Below, piece after piece: positions 8,445-17,053 of a stretch of DNA of 64,000 nt (its first letter is position 1; each line of letters begins with the position of its first letter). The stretch is from Eutrophovita sp913057845 (GTDB taxonomy: Bacteria > Pseudomonadota > Gammaproteobacteria > Burkholderiales > Eutrophovitaceae). Location: NCBI GenBank assembly GCA_963925895.1, contig CAWUVH010000005.1, forward strand, positions 36,597 to 100,596, in the 5' to 3' direction. A program made the translations under genes and the position numbers. Below the pieces are notes generated by a model. That model saw nothing but the letters and a program-made list of their open reading frames with translations. It did no database searches and was not told where the DNA came from.

Positions 8445-11141
8445 ATGACCGACACGTCAAATCAAAAACAAATGAATGTATCCGCGTTCTGGCGTGTACT
8501 GCCCCAAGACTTAGATCCCATCGAAACGAAAGAATGGATTGACGCCTTCAATCAACTAACCGCAATCGAAGGTGGGGAGCGGGCGACCTTTTTGCTGATG
8601 AAGCTTCTCGAGCAAGCAAGGCGTTTGCGCGTTCCTATGCCACCAGTCCTCAACACACCTTACTCAAATACCATATCGCTGGCGGATCAGCCGCCATTCC
8701 CGGGGAACCTAGATACCGAGGCCAAACTCTCCGCCATCATCAGATGGAACGCACTTGCCATGGTTGTAAGAGCAAACCGCGTGAATTCCGATTTGGGCGG
8801 GCATATTGCGACCTACACCTCATCAGCAGATCTCTTTGAAGTCGGCTTTAATCACTTCTTTAAAGCTGGGCAAGACGGCGACTGTGTTTATTTTCAACCC
8901 CACTCCGCTCCAGGTGTTTACGCCCGAGCCTTTGTAGAGGGCCGACTGAGCGAAGAGAATATTGCCAACTATAGACAAGAGACTGGCGGAGTAGGCTTAT
9001 CATCGTATTGCCATCCATGGCTCATGCCCGACTTCTGGCAATTCCCAACAGGATCAATGGGGCTAGGCGCAATTACCGCAATCTACCAAGCCCGATTTAT
9101 GCGATATCTGGAAAACAGAGAGATACATTCCAATAGCGACCGCAAAGTATGGTGCTTCGTAGGGGATGGCGAAATGGATGAACCAGAATCTATTGCGGGT
9201 CTTTCTATGGCGTCGCGTGAAGGGCTCGATAACCTTATTTTCGTAGTTAACTGTAACTTACAAAGACTTGATGGCCCCGTTCGCGGCAATAGTTCTATTG
9301 TTCAAGAACTTGAAGGCCTTTTCGCAGGTGCGGGCTGGAATGTGGTCAAGGTAATGTGGGGGTCTGATTGGGATCCCTTATTCGCACTGGATCACGATAA
9401 CGTCATCATCAAAAGACTGCATGAAACAGTAGATGGTGAATTACAGAAATATGCAGCAACAGATGGGCAATTTAACCGCGAAGCATTCTTCAATAAATAT
9501 CCAGAATTACAAAAACTCGTATCTCATCTATCCGATGAGGATATTGACCGTCTCGAGCGAGGGGGGCATGACCCCATTAAAATTTATGCGGCCTACCACG
9601 CCGCTGCCAATCACAAAGGAAGGCCGACGGTTATTCTTGCCCAAACCAAAAAAGGGTACGGCATGGGCCATTGGGGCCAGGGGAAAATGACATCCCATCA
9701 ACAGAAGAAATTAGAGAATGATGCATTATTGGCCTTCAGAGATCGCTTCTCTATTCCTCTGTCTGACGAAGACGTAGAAAACCTTCGGTTCTATATTCCT
9801 GAGGCTGAAAGTCCAGAAATGAAATACCTGCATGGCCAACGAGAGAAATTGGGCGGCTACCTTCCTGCTAGGGTCAGACGCGCGAAACCTATAACTGCTC
9901 CAAGATTAGAAGAATTTACAAAACTCACTGGTGGTACGGGAGAAAGAGCACAGTCGAGCACAATGGTATTCGTGCAAATGCTGTCCCAGTTATTAAAAAA
10001 TAAAGAGCTTGGCAACCGCGTGGTGCCCATTGTCGCCGACGAAGCGCGCACCTTTGGTATGCAATCCTTGTTTAGACAAGTTGCGATCTACTCCCCATTC
10101 GGTCAACTGTATGACCCTGAGGATCGGGATGAACTGCTCTACTATAAAGAAGCCAAAAATGGTCAGATACTAGAAGAAGGCATTACGGAAGCAGGAGCAA
10201 TATCGTCATGGATAGCAGCGGCCACGTCGTATTCCACACACGGCACCACGATGCTTCCTTTCTATATTTTTTATTCATGCTTTGGGTTCCAACGAATCGG
10301 CGATCTAGTTTGGACGGCTGGAGACTCTCGAGCACGAGGATTTTTACTCGGTGCGACGGCAGGACGCACCACGCTATCCGGCGAAGGATTACAGCATGAA
10401 GATGGCTCCAGTCACCTTTTGTTCTCAACCGTACCGAACTGTGTAGCTTATGATCCCACCTACGGTTATGAAGTCGTGACTATTATTCAAGACGGTATGA
10501 GACGAATGCTCGAAGAGCAGAACGATGTTTTTTACTACGTCACAGTAATGAATGAGAATTACCCCCACCCAGCCATGCCTGACAACGCTTCAGAGGGTAT
10601 TATTAAGGGCATGTATCGCATCAAAGAGGAGGCGAAACCCAAAGCAGCACATGCCCAATTGCTGGGGTCAGGAACAATTCTTCGAGAAGTTTTGGCTGCG
10701 TCAGAGCTGCTGCAAGATGACTGGAAGGTATCCACAGATGTTTGGAGCGTTACAAGCTTCACCGAGCTCAGACGTGATGGCTTAAGTATAGATCGAGAAA
10801 GCATGTACAACCCTGAAGTGGCAGAGAAAAGTACCTGGGTTGCTCAGTGTCTTGAAGCCACGAAGGGACCCGTCATCGCCACAACCGATTACATGCGTTC
10901 CGTACCCGACCTCATCCGAACCTGGGTACCTAGACGATATGTAACCTTAGGCACTGACGGTTACGGAAGAAGTGATACAAGGAAGGCCTTGAGAGATTTC
11001 TACGAAGTCGACCGCTTTCATATCACCCTTGCAACACTAAAAGCACTGGTTGCAGATGGGGCAATTGAAAAAAAGACACTCGCAAAAGCAATCCAAAAGT
11101 ATGGCCTCGAAGGTAACAAACCAAACCCATGGGACATTTAA
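8445..11141 (+). CDS. aceE: pyruvate dehydrogenase E1 component, homodimeric type
   Basis: Thiamine-diphosphate enzyme of 898 residues that decarboxylates pyruvate and acetylates the lipoyl domain of E2, joining glycolysis to the TCA cycle. The ThDP motif runs from VGDGEMDEPES to FVVNCNLQRLDGPVRGN (about residues 238-280); HIATYTSSADLFEVGFNHFF, LIGATAGRTTLSGEGLQHEDG (read here as LLGATAGRTTLSGEGLQHED) and the C-terminal RRYVTLGTDGYGRSD region are all typical of the single-chain gammaproteobacterial/betaproteobacterial AceE. A ribosome site GAGGT sits upstream of the ATG. E2 (aceF) and E3 (lpd) usually follow but do not here: the next gene is a thioredoxin-like protein. Confidence 0.95.
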   Translation: MTDTSNQKQMNVSAFWRVLPQDLDPIETKEWIDAFNQLTAIEGGERATFLLMKLLEQARRLRVPMPPVLNTPYSNTISLADQPPFPGNLDTEAKLSAIIRWNALAMVVRANRVNSDLGGHIATYTSSADLFEVGFNHFFKAGQDGDCVYFQPHSAPGVYARAFVEGRLSEENIANYRQETGGVGLSSYCHPWLMPDFWQFPTGSMGLGAITAIYQARFMRYLENREIHSNSDRKVWCFVGDGEMDEPESIAGLSMASREGLDNLIFVVNCNLQRLDGPVRGNSSIVQELEGLFAGAGWNVVKVMWGSDWDPLFALDHDNVIIKRLHETVDGELQKYAATDGQFNREAFFNKYPELQKLVSHLSDEDIDRLERGGHDPIKIYAAYHAAANHKGRPTVILAQTKKGYGMGHWGQGKMTSHQQKKLENDALLAFRDRFSIPLSDEDVENLRFYIPEAESPEMKYLHGQREKLGGYLPARVRRAKPITAPRLEEFTKLTGGTGERAQSSTMVFVQMLSQLLKNKELGNRVVPIVADEARTFGMQSLFRQVAIYSPFGQLYDPEDRDELLYYKEAKNGQILEEGITEAGAISSWIAAATSYSTHGTTMLPFYIFYSCFGFQRIGDLVWTAGDSRARGFLLGATAGRTTLSGEGLQHEDGSSHLLFSTVPNCVAYDPTYGYEVVTIIQDGMRRMLEEQNDVFYYVTVMNENYPHPAMPDNASEGIIKGMYRIKEEAKPKAAHAQLLGSGTILREVLAASELLQDDWKVSTDVWSVTSFTELRRDGLSIDRESMYNPEVAEKSTWVAQCLEATKGPVIATTDYMRSVPDLIRTWVPRRYVTLGTDGYGRSDTRKALRDFYEVDRFHITLATLKALVADGAIEKKTLAKAIQKYGLEGNKPNPWDI

Positions 11142-11186
11142 TTGAATTTACAAAATACTATAAAACCACTCTTGGTGGGCATCAAA

Positions 11187-11723
11187 ATGAAGGGGAAATA
11201 TCCAGGCCTTTGTGGTTCAGATATGCTTAAAATTAGCTTTTTTGTGTTTGGGCTATTTGTATCCACCGCCGTCAGCGCGCCAATAGACAAATTCGTGCCC
11301 TGGGGAGAGAATCCAATCCCCCCGCCCCTAAATGTCGCCACGCTAAATGGAGAACCAACGAGTCTTGAAAAATTTTCAGGAAAAGTGGTTATTCTAAATT
11401 TTTGGGCAACTTGGTGCGCCCCTTGCTTAAAAGAAATCCCCTCGCTTTTAGCACTTAAAAGACAATTACCTGATAAAAAGTTTGCAGTCCTCTTCGTAAA
11501 CTACGGTGAGTCACAAATACAGATAGAAAAAATTTGGGCTCAAATTGGCGAAGGGGAGATTACACTGATAGATCCTGGCGCTAAAAATAGCAGGCCTTGG
11601 ATCGATATAGGACTTCCAACAACGGTAGTTCTCAATCAAGATCATAAAATTGTCTACAAAATTGTAGGTGATATTGATTGGTCACAACCTGACATTGTAT
11701 CCATCATCAAAAGTGTGGATTAA
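11187..11723 (+). CDS. TlpA-like thioredoxin-fold protein, exported
   Basis: Thioredoxin-family protein with the redox-active motif WATWCAPC in NFWATWCAPCLKEIP, and the cis-Pro loop in IGLPTTVVLN. A hydrophobic leader (LKISFFVFGLFVSTAVSA) indicates export, so it probably reduces or oxidises disulphides in the periplasm, for example during cytochrome maturation. The start is uncertain: TTG at 11142 directly abuts the aceE stop, ATG 11187 has a modest GGTGGG site, and ATG 11223 begins right at the leader; I chose 11187. It likely shares the aceE transcript. No functional link to pyruvate dehydrogenase is known to me. Confidence 0.8.
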   Translation: MKGKYPGLCGSDMLKISFFVFGLFVSTAVSAPIDKFVPWGENPIPPPLNVATLNGEPTSLEKFSGKVVILNFWATWCAPCLKEIPSLLALKRQLPDKKFAVLFVNYGESQIQIEKIWAQIGEGEITLIDPGAKNSRPWIDIGLPTTVVLNQDHKIVYKIVGDIDWSQPDIVSIIKSVD

Positions 11724-11815
11724 ACATCATTGCCGCGCAAAGCTCACGGCCAAAGATCCGAGTAAAATCACTAGTATAAAATAGTGCAAAATATCAGCAA
11801 CTGGCAAGACTGAGA

Positions 11816-12604
11816 ATGAGTTTAGATGAAAAAACCATAAATGACTTAGGAAGGCAGCTATACGACGCCTGGGACAATACGACTCAAATCACACCCATCA
11901 CAGAGTCCACACCTAACATTACGATTGAAGAGGCTTACCAGGTTCAACTGAACATGATCAACCGACGACTCTTACAAGGTGAGTCAATTGTCGGAAAGAA
12001 AATCGGGATTACTGCTAAAGCCGTCATGAATATGTTGGGCGTTAATCAACCAGATTTTGGGCACCTCATGTCTGGGATGGAATTTAAAGAATCGCAAAGC
12101 CTGCCCTTCGAAATATTCTGCCAACCCAAAGGTGAGGGAGAAATCGCGTTTCTACTCAAAAAAGACCTCACGGGACCAGGTATCACGACGGCTCAAGTGA
12201 TAGCTGCAACCGATTGTGTGTTACCCGCTTTTGAGATTGTTGACTCTCGCATCGAAAATTGGAACATCAAAATTCAAGACACAATAGCTGACAATGCTTC
12301 AGCTGGGGCCTTTGTACTTGGCTCTCCTCAAAGGAGCATCCAAGGTATCAACCTAGCGACTTGCGGCATGGTGTTAAAAAAAAACGGGGAAATAATAGGC
12401 ACAGGTTCTGGAGCGGCCACGCTCGATCACCCACTCAACGCGGTCGCATGGCTTGCCAATATGTTAGGGAGTCTAGGTATGAGTCTTAAAGCTGGGGAGG
12501 TCATTCTATCTGGCTCATTATCCATCATGTTTCCTATACAGTCCGGCGATAACTTGGAGATGGAAATCGAAGGAATCGGAAAAACGACCTGTCAATTTAA
12601 CTGA
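11816..12604 (+). CDS. 2-keto-4-pentenoate hydratase family protein (MhpD/DmpE-like)
   Basis: A 262-residue member of the fumarylacetoacetase superfamily in the branch of 2-oxopent-4-enoate hydratase and 4-oxalocrotonate decarboxylase, the same length as DmpE/MhpD. Diagnostic segments are VGKKIGITAKAVMNMLGVNQ, the metal-ligand region with GEGEIAF (E-x-E), FEIVDSRIENW (Glu/Asp) and DNASAGAFVLG. These enzymes add water to the dienol product of meta ring cleavage. No ring-cleavage dioxygenase or aldolase is beside it, so the pathway is unknown. It converges with the old yellow enzyme gene, 11 bases from stop to stop. Confidence 0.83.
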   Translation: MSLDEKTINDLGRQLYDAWDNTTQITPITESTPNITIEEAYQVQLNMINRRLLQGESIVGKKIGITAKAVMNMLGVNQPDFGHLMSGMEFKESQSLPFEIFCQPKGEGEIAFLLKKDLTGPGITTAQVIAATDCVLPAFEIVDSRIENWNIKIQDTIADNASAGAFVLGSPQRSIQGINLATCGMVLKKNGEIIGTGSGAATLDHPLNAVAWLANMLGSLGMSLKAGEVILSGSLSIMFPIQSGDNLEMEIEGIGKTTCQFN

Positions 12605-12615
12605 ACAAGATTGAT

Positions 12616-13704
12616 TCAACGCTTCCAAACGCCAGGATGACATCGCTGATAATTGGGCGCATAGGTAATATCCACTCCTAATTCTTGAGCAGCCCTCCAT
12701 GACCATCGAGGATCGTCCATTGCTGCTCTCGCAATAGCGACGAGATCTGCAGCACCTGAAGTGATCGCCTCTTCCGCCTGCGCAGGCGTTGTAATCATAC
12801 CGACACCCATAGCTGCCATCGAAGTATCACTCTTCACTCTCTTCGAGAATGGTAAATTAAATCCAGGTGCGAATTCGATTTGCTGACGGGAATCAAGCTG
12901 ACCCGATGTCACATCAACAAAATCACACCCTCTTATTTGCAACTCTTTCGCAAATGCGATCATCTCTTCTGGATTTAAACCACCTTCAACCCAGTCCGAT
13001 CCGGAAATGCGGGCTCCTACTGCAACATGATCTGGAACGACTGACTTAACAGCATCAAAAACCTCGAGAGGGTATTTAAGCCTGTTAGACAAATTACTTC
13101 CACCATATGAGTCAGTGCGCTGATTAGAAAGAGGAGATGTAAATTGATTAAGAAGATAACCGTGAGCCGCATGAATTTCTATCACATCAAACCCGAGGTT
13201 AACCGCCCTCTTAGCCGCATCAACGAATTCAGTTTTAACCCTCGCAAGATCATCCGTTCCCATCATTTTTGGCACATGCCAACCATCTGTAAACGCTAAT
13301 GCACTTGGAGCTATTGTCTCCCAAGGACTCTCACCTGCCTGAAGTGCTGCCCCTCCCATCATCGGTGTTTTTGCAGACCCTTTTCTCCCGGCATGCGCGA
13401 GCTGAATACCCAACTTCGACTGCCCATGATTCCTACAAAACGTCACCACCCGCTCCAATGCACGCTCCGTTTCCTCATCATAAAGCCCAAGGCACCCGTG
13501 CGATATACGGCCTTGGGGGGAAATATGTGTTGCCTCAAAAATCAACAAGCCACCAGCTCCGATAGATAAACTACCGTAATGCATTAGATGCCAGTCGTTA
13601 GCCTGGCCCTCTTCAGCCATGTACTGACACATGGGAGAGACGACGATTCTGTTGGACAAGTCAATCGGGCCCAACTGAAAATGGGAGAAAAGTTTAGATG
13701 CCAT
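12616..13704 (-). CDS. old yellow enzyme, YqjM-type NADPH dehydrogenase
   Basis: FMN-dependent ene-reductase of 362 residues. It belongs to the thermophilic-like/YqjM class: the N-terminal NRIVVSPMCQYMAEEG has the class-specific Cys and Tyr, then LMHYGSLSIGAGGLLIFEAT, the HAGRKGS loop, IEIHAAHGYLLNQFTSPLSN with the substrate-binding His pair, and SYGGSNLSNR. Members reduce activated C=C bonds of enones and nitro compounds using NADPH. Length and motifs are complete. Leftward single gene, with the Feo operon farther right transcribed the same way but separated by 60 bases. Confidence 0.92.
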   Translation of the reverse strand: MASKLFSHFQLGPIDLSNRIVVSPMCQYMAEEGQANDWHLMHYGSLSIGAGGLLIFEATHISPQGRISHGCLGLYDEETERALERVVTFCRNHGQSKLGIQLAHAGRKGSAKTPMMGGAALQAGESPWETIAPSALAFTDGWHVPKMMGTDDLARVKTEFVDAAKRAVNLGFDVIEIHAAHGYLLNQFTSPLSNQRTDSYGGSNLSNRLKYPLEVFDAVKSVVPDHVAVGARISGSDWVEGGLNPEEMIAFAKELQIRGCDFVDVTSGQLDSRQQIEFAPGFNLPFSKRVKSDTSMAAMGVGMITTPAQAEEAITSGAADLVAIARAAMDDPRWSWRAAQELGVDITYAPNYQRCHPGVWKR

Positions 13705-13766
13705 AATTGTTTCCTTAATTAAACACTGCAGTAACTTGCAACACTCAAGCCAAAGTGTCGCTTATT

Positions 13767-14027
13767 TTAACGACTATTGTTTGTTGGGCACTGGCCGCAG
13801 GCACCAGTAGGTTCACATCCGAAACAACCTTTGACACTCTTACCACCTCGGTGGCCGGCCGCCGTATCGGATATCTTTATAAAACTATGTGCTCGCGGAA
13901 ACAATCTAAGAACTATTTGTGAAATAGCAACTTTTTGGTTGGGAAGCCACCTATTCAGGAGATAGATCAAACTAGTCGATACAATCAACAGCAGAACGAC
14001 AAATTCAATCACTCGATAAGACATCAT
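13767..14027 (-). CDS. small FeoB-associated membrane protein with Cys-rich tail (DUF6587-like)
   Basis: About 86 residues: one N-terminal transmembrane helix (IEFVVLLLIVSTSLIYLL), a basic middle part, and a C-terminal Cys cluster GCFGCEPTGACGQCP with four cysteines. It lies immediately after feoB. Proteins of this design occupy the same place in many betaproteobacterial feo operons (the family I know as DUF6587) and may handle ferrous iron or an Fe-S cofactor at the membrane; no activity is proven. The start is most likely ATG 14027, with AGG five bases upstream inside the feoB stop region; GTG 14033 is the alternative. Confidence 0.72.
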   Translation of the reverse strand: MMSYRVIEFVVLLLIVSTSLIYLLNRWLPNQKVAISQIVLRLFPRAHSFIKISDTAAGHRGGKSVKGCFGCEPTGACGQCPTNNSR

Positions 14028-14033
14028 CGGCAC

Positions 14034-15857
14034 CTAAGCAAGGAGTTGATAAACCAACAAGGACGCCAAATACGCCAATCCAAATAAATATGTCGTGGCG
14101 ACTAGAACAACCTTCCATGATTGCGTTTCTTTTTTTATGACCGCTAATGTAGCTAAACACTGAGGCGCAAAAATGTACCAGACGAGTAAGGACATTCCGG
14201 TTGCAAAGCTCCAATCGGCAGCAATAATTGGTAACAGCTGGGCAGATGGGTCTTCAACACTTGCTGAGATAGCGTAGACCGTCCCCAGCGCGCTAACAGC
14301 TACCTCTCGAGCAGCCAAGCCAGGTATCAGCGCAACACAAATTTGCCAGTTAAACCCGAGCGGTTGGAATAACCATTCAATCGCATGGCCAATTCGACCT
14401 GCAATACTGTAATCAATCGGAACACCAACCCATCCCTCCGGAGGAGCTGGATACGTTGAAAGTACCCAAAGTATCACTGTGATTGCCATAATCACCTTAC
14501 CCACCCTTGCGAGAAAAACACGTGCACGCTCCCACAATCCAAACAGCACATCCCGCACATTAGGCAATCGATACGAAGGGAGCTCTAGCATTAACGTCTG
14601 AGCCTGGAGGCTACTACGTCTTATTTTTTTCATTACAAATGAGACGACAACCGCGCTGATGATTCCCGCAGCGTACAGAGCAAACAAGGTCAGCCCTTGC
14701 AAATTAAACAATCCCCAAACAGTTTGGTCGGGGATGAAAGCCGCAATTAACAGCGCATAGACGGGGAGCCTCGCAGAGCAAGTCATTAAAGGCGCCACCA
14801 GGATTGTAGTAATGCGGTCTCTCTGATTCTGAATCGAACGAGTTGCCATAATGCCTGGAATCGCGCAGGCAAAACTGGAGAGCAAAGGGATAAAGGAACG
14901 TCCCGAAAGCCCGGCCCCAATCATAAAACGGTCTAGTAAAAATGCTGCTCGTGGAAGATAGCCCGACTCTTCCAAAATTAAAATAAACAAAAATAGCAAT
15001 AAAATTTGAGGCAAGAAGATTACGACACTACCTACGCCACCAATTAGACCCTCGACAATAAATCCTCTCAGCGGCCCCTCTGGCAAGACTATTGCCACAA
15101 AACGTCCGAATGCGCTGATACCTGCATCAATCAGCTCCATGAAGGGAGCGGCCCAGGAGAAGACCGCCTGGAACATCAGAAACATAGCTAACGCCAAAAT
15201 TAATAAACCAGCAAATGGATGTAGAAAAACCCTATCCAAAATATCATCCGTTGGAGAAGTTTTGCTGGGCATCACCACATTAGCGGAAATTAGCCTTTTG
15301 GCTTCTTCGTGATAATCCATATCGTCAGCCAACGACAGTGGGGCTTGAGGTAGATTTTGCTTGATTTCATTAATTAACTGATCCGCACCATTTTTACGAA
15401 CGGCAATTGTTTCTATGACTTGAATACCAAGTTCCTCTGACAACCCCTGGGGGTTTATTATTATGCCGCGTCGTTTTGCCGTATCAGACATATTGAGGGC
15501 TATAATCATCGGGATTCCGAGCGCCCTAACTTCCAAAGCAAACCTTAAATGTAACCTTAAATTTGTCGCATCAACAACACAAACAATGACATCAGGACGT
15601 CTCTCACCTGCAACATTACCCAAGCAAATATCCTTGGTAACGATTTCATCTAAACTATCGGTATCAAAAGAGTAAGCGCCCGGCAGATCTAAAAGTTCCC
15701 ATTCTTGACCGGCATCCAAACGCATCAAGCCCGACTTTTTCTCTACCGTAACACCGGGGTAATTAGCCACTTTTTGCCGACTACCAGTCAGCAAGTTAAA
15801 AAGCGCTGTTTTACCGCAATTTGGATTGCCAACTAGAGCGACTCTCATGACAGTCAT
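14034..15857 (-). CDS. feoB: ferrous iron transport GTPase/permease FeoB
   Basis: Inner-membrane Fe(II) transporter with an N-terminal G domain. The G1 motif GNPNCGKTALFNLLTG is at residues 9-24, DLPGAYS is G3, ALNMSD is G4; then two Gate-like membrane blocks with the conserved Cys motifs ACAIPGIMATR and the segment LPVYALLIAAF. At 607 residues it is of the shorter type, lacking the long C-terminal extension of E. coli FeoB. It sits 16 bases after feoA and is followed at once by the small Cys-rich gene, making a three-gene feo operon under a Fur-like site. Confidence 0.94.
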   Translation of the reverse strand: MTVMRVALVGNPNCGKTALFNLLTGSRQKVANYPGVTVEKKSGLMRLDAGQEWELLDLPGAYSFDTDSLDEIVTKDICLGNVAGERRPDVIVCVVDATNLRLHLRFALEVRALGIPMIIALNMSDTAKRRGIIINPQGLSEELGIQVIETIAVRKNGADQLINEIKQNLPQAPLSLADDMDYHEEAKRLISANVVMPSKTSPTDDILDRVFLHPFAGLLILALAMFLMFQAVFSWAAPFMELIDAGISAFGRFVAIVLPEGPLRGFIVEGLIGGVGSVVIFLPQILLLFLFILILEESGYLPRAAFLLDRFMIGAGLSGRSFIPLLSSFACAIPGIMATRSIQNQRDRITTILVAPLMTCSARLPVYALLIAAFIPDQTVWGLFNLQGLTLFALYAAGIISAVVVSFVMKKIRRSSLQAQTLMLELPSYRLPNVRDVLFGLWERARVFLARVGKVIMAITVILWVLSTYPAPPEGWVGVPIDYSIAGRIGHAIEWLFQPLGFNWQICVALIPGLAAREVAVSALGTVYAISASVEDPSAQLLPIIAADWSFATGMSLLVWYIFAPQCLATLAVIKKETQSWKVVLVATTYLFGLAYLASLLVYQLLA

Positions 15858-15873
15858 GACTGCAACCCGTCAG

Positions 15874-16113
15874 CTACCGAACTTCCACACGATTTGCTTC
15901 GCTCACACGAAGCGCGAATCTCGTGAATCCGATTTGCACTAGAAGTGGATCTTGGCCGACAGGGCCGAAAGTAATTAACTTCACGTCCTCCCCCTCAATA
16001 AAGCCAAGGTTTCTAAGTCTACGCGCTATCGAGTCATTTGCAGACCTCGGAACCACGCTTGTAATTGTTGCCTGCTCTCCAATCTTCATATCGGAGAGGT
16101 ATCTTTTTTCCAT
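15874..16113 (-). CDS. feoA: ferrous iron transport accessory protein FeoA
   Basis: A 79-residue SH3-like cytoplasmic protein that assists FeoB. It has LSDMKIGEQATITSV, then IARRLRNLGFIEGEDVKLITFGPVG split over two strands, and ends with FALRVSEANRVEV, all standard for FeoA. I place the start at ATG 16113, not the in-frame ATG at 16152: the latter would put a Fur-box-like operator inside the coding sequence and add 13 residues without any family counterpart, while the shorter product has the usual length. Confidence 0.92.
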   Translation of the reverse strand: MEKRYLSDMKIGEQATITSVVPRSANDSIARRLRNLGFIEGEDVKLITFGPVGQDPLLVQIGFTRFALRVSEANRVEVR

Positions 16114-16130
16114 AGCGCCTAAACCTAAAT

Positions 16131-16149
16131 GAGAATGATTTACATTATA
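16131..16149 (-). promoter_or_regulatory. Fur box in front of feoA
   Basis: Read on the minus strand the 19 bases are TATAATGTAAATCATTCTC, matching the Fur consensus GATAATGATAATCATTATC at 15 of 19 positions. It ends 17 bases upstream of the chosen feoA start and lies just downstream of a promoter-like pair at 16163-16191. Iron-bound Fur would block transcription here, so feoAB should be induced when iron is low. Confidence 0.7.
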
Positions 16150-16162
16150 CATTTTTTACCTC

Positions 16163-16191
16163 ATATCACTCGATCTATTACCTGTTTGCAA
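16163..16191 (-). promoter_or_regulatory. sigma-70-like promoter for the feo operon
   Basis: On the minus strand TTGCAA (16186-16191) and TGATAT (16163-16168) are separated by exactly 17 bases, a plausible -35/-10 pair pointing into feoA. The transcription start would fall next to the Fur-like site. Pattern-based only. Confidence 0.4.
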
Positions 16192-16352
16192 GCACATACC
16201 ACTAATAGAGTTATAAATTGACAGCGTCTATACTAAGGTTACAGAGCAGACTAACCGCTAAATTCGGCACATAGATTCGAGCAGCACCCGTCACAACTCC
16301 TTTAAATCGCTTAGAATCAGGGATATCGAAATATACAAATATCCTCTTGGTT

Positions 16353-17003
16353 ATGAAAATAAGAATCATCCCAGTTACCCCTTTTTCCCAAAATTGCTCA
16401 TTACTTATTTGTGAAACCACCAAAAAAGCAGCATTAGTCGATCCTGGCGGAGATATTGATCGCATATTTGACGTGATCAAGGAAGAATCGATTACCGTAG
16501 AAAAAATTCTACTCACCCACGGACATCTAGATCATTGTGGTGCCAGTAAACAAATTCGAGACCAGCTTAATATTTCGATTGAAGGACCCCACAAAGATGA
16601 TCAATTCTGGATTGACCAGCTCGAAGAACAAAGCAAACAATTTGGTTTACCCAATGCGTCTTCGTTCATTCCTGATAGATACTTAAATGATAATGAAATT
16701 GTAGAATTTGGAACAATTAAATTGTTGGTGAAGCACTGCCCAGGGCATACGCCTGGGCATGTTATTTTCTTTTCGCCAGAAGAAAAAATTGCGATTGTCG
16801 GAGACGTGCTTTTCAGTGGGTCCATTGGACGAACCGACTTCCCGAGGGGGGATTACGACACACTCATCGAAGCCATCACAACCAAAATGTGGCCCTTAGG
16901 TAACGATGTCACTTTTTTTCCCGGACATGGTCCAACTTCGACTTTTGGAATAGAAAGACAGACTAACCCTTATGTAGGGGACTTTGTAACGGGCATTCAT
17001 TGA
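16353..17003 (+). CDS. MBL-fold hydrolase, glyoxalase II-like (YcbL type)
   Basis: Cytoplasmic metallo-beta-lactamase-fold enzyme of 216 residues. Metal ligands are visible in LTHGHLDHCG (HxHxDH), HCPGHTPGH, GDVLFSGSIGRTDFPRGD and the final FFPGHGPTS. It matches the YcbL/GloB-like hydroxyacylglutathione hydrolases, which lack the long C-terminal domain of true GloB. The start is ATG 16353 (MKIRIIPVTPFSQNC is the standard beginning); an in-frame TTG two codons earlier is less likely. Divergent from feoA and followed by the TfdA-like gene on the same strand 50 bases later. Confidence 0.9.
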   Translation: MKIRIIPVTPFSQNCSLLICETTKKAALVDPGGDIDRIFDVIKEESITVEKILLTHGHLDHCGASKQIRDQLNISIEGPHKDDQFWIDQLEEQSKQFGLPNASSFIPDRYLNDNEIVEFGTIKLLVKHCPGHTPGHVIFFSPEEKIAIVGDVLFSGSIGRTDFPRGDYDTLIEAITTKMWPLGNDVTFFPGHGPTSTFGIERQTNPYVGDFVTGIH

Positions 17004-17053
17004 TGGTTTAAACTAATGGTCACTTGACCAATGTTTCCGAAGGGGGGTTATTT

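Noticed and set aside
16114..16152. N-terminal extension of FeoA to ATG 16152
   Set aside because: It would place the Fur-like operator in coding sequence and has no counterpart in FeoA proteins.
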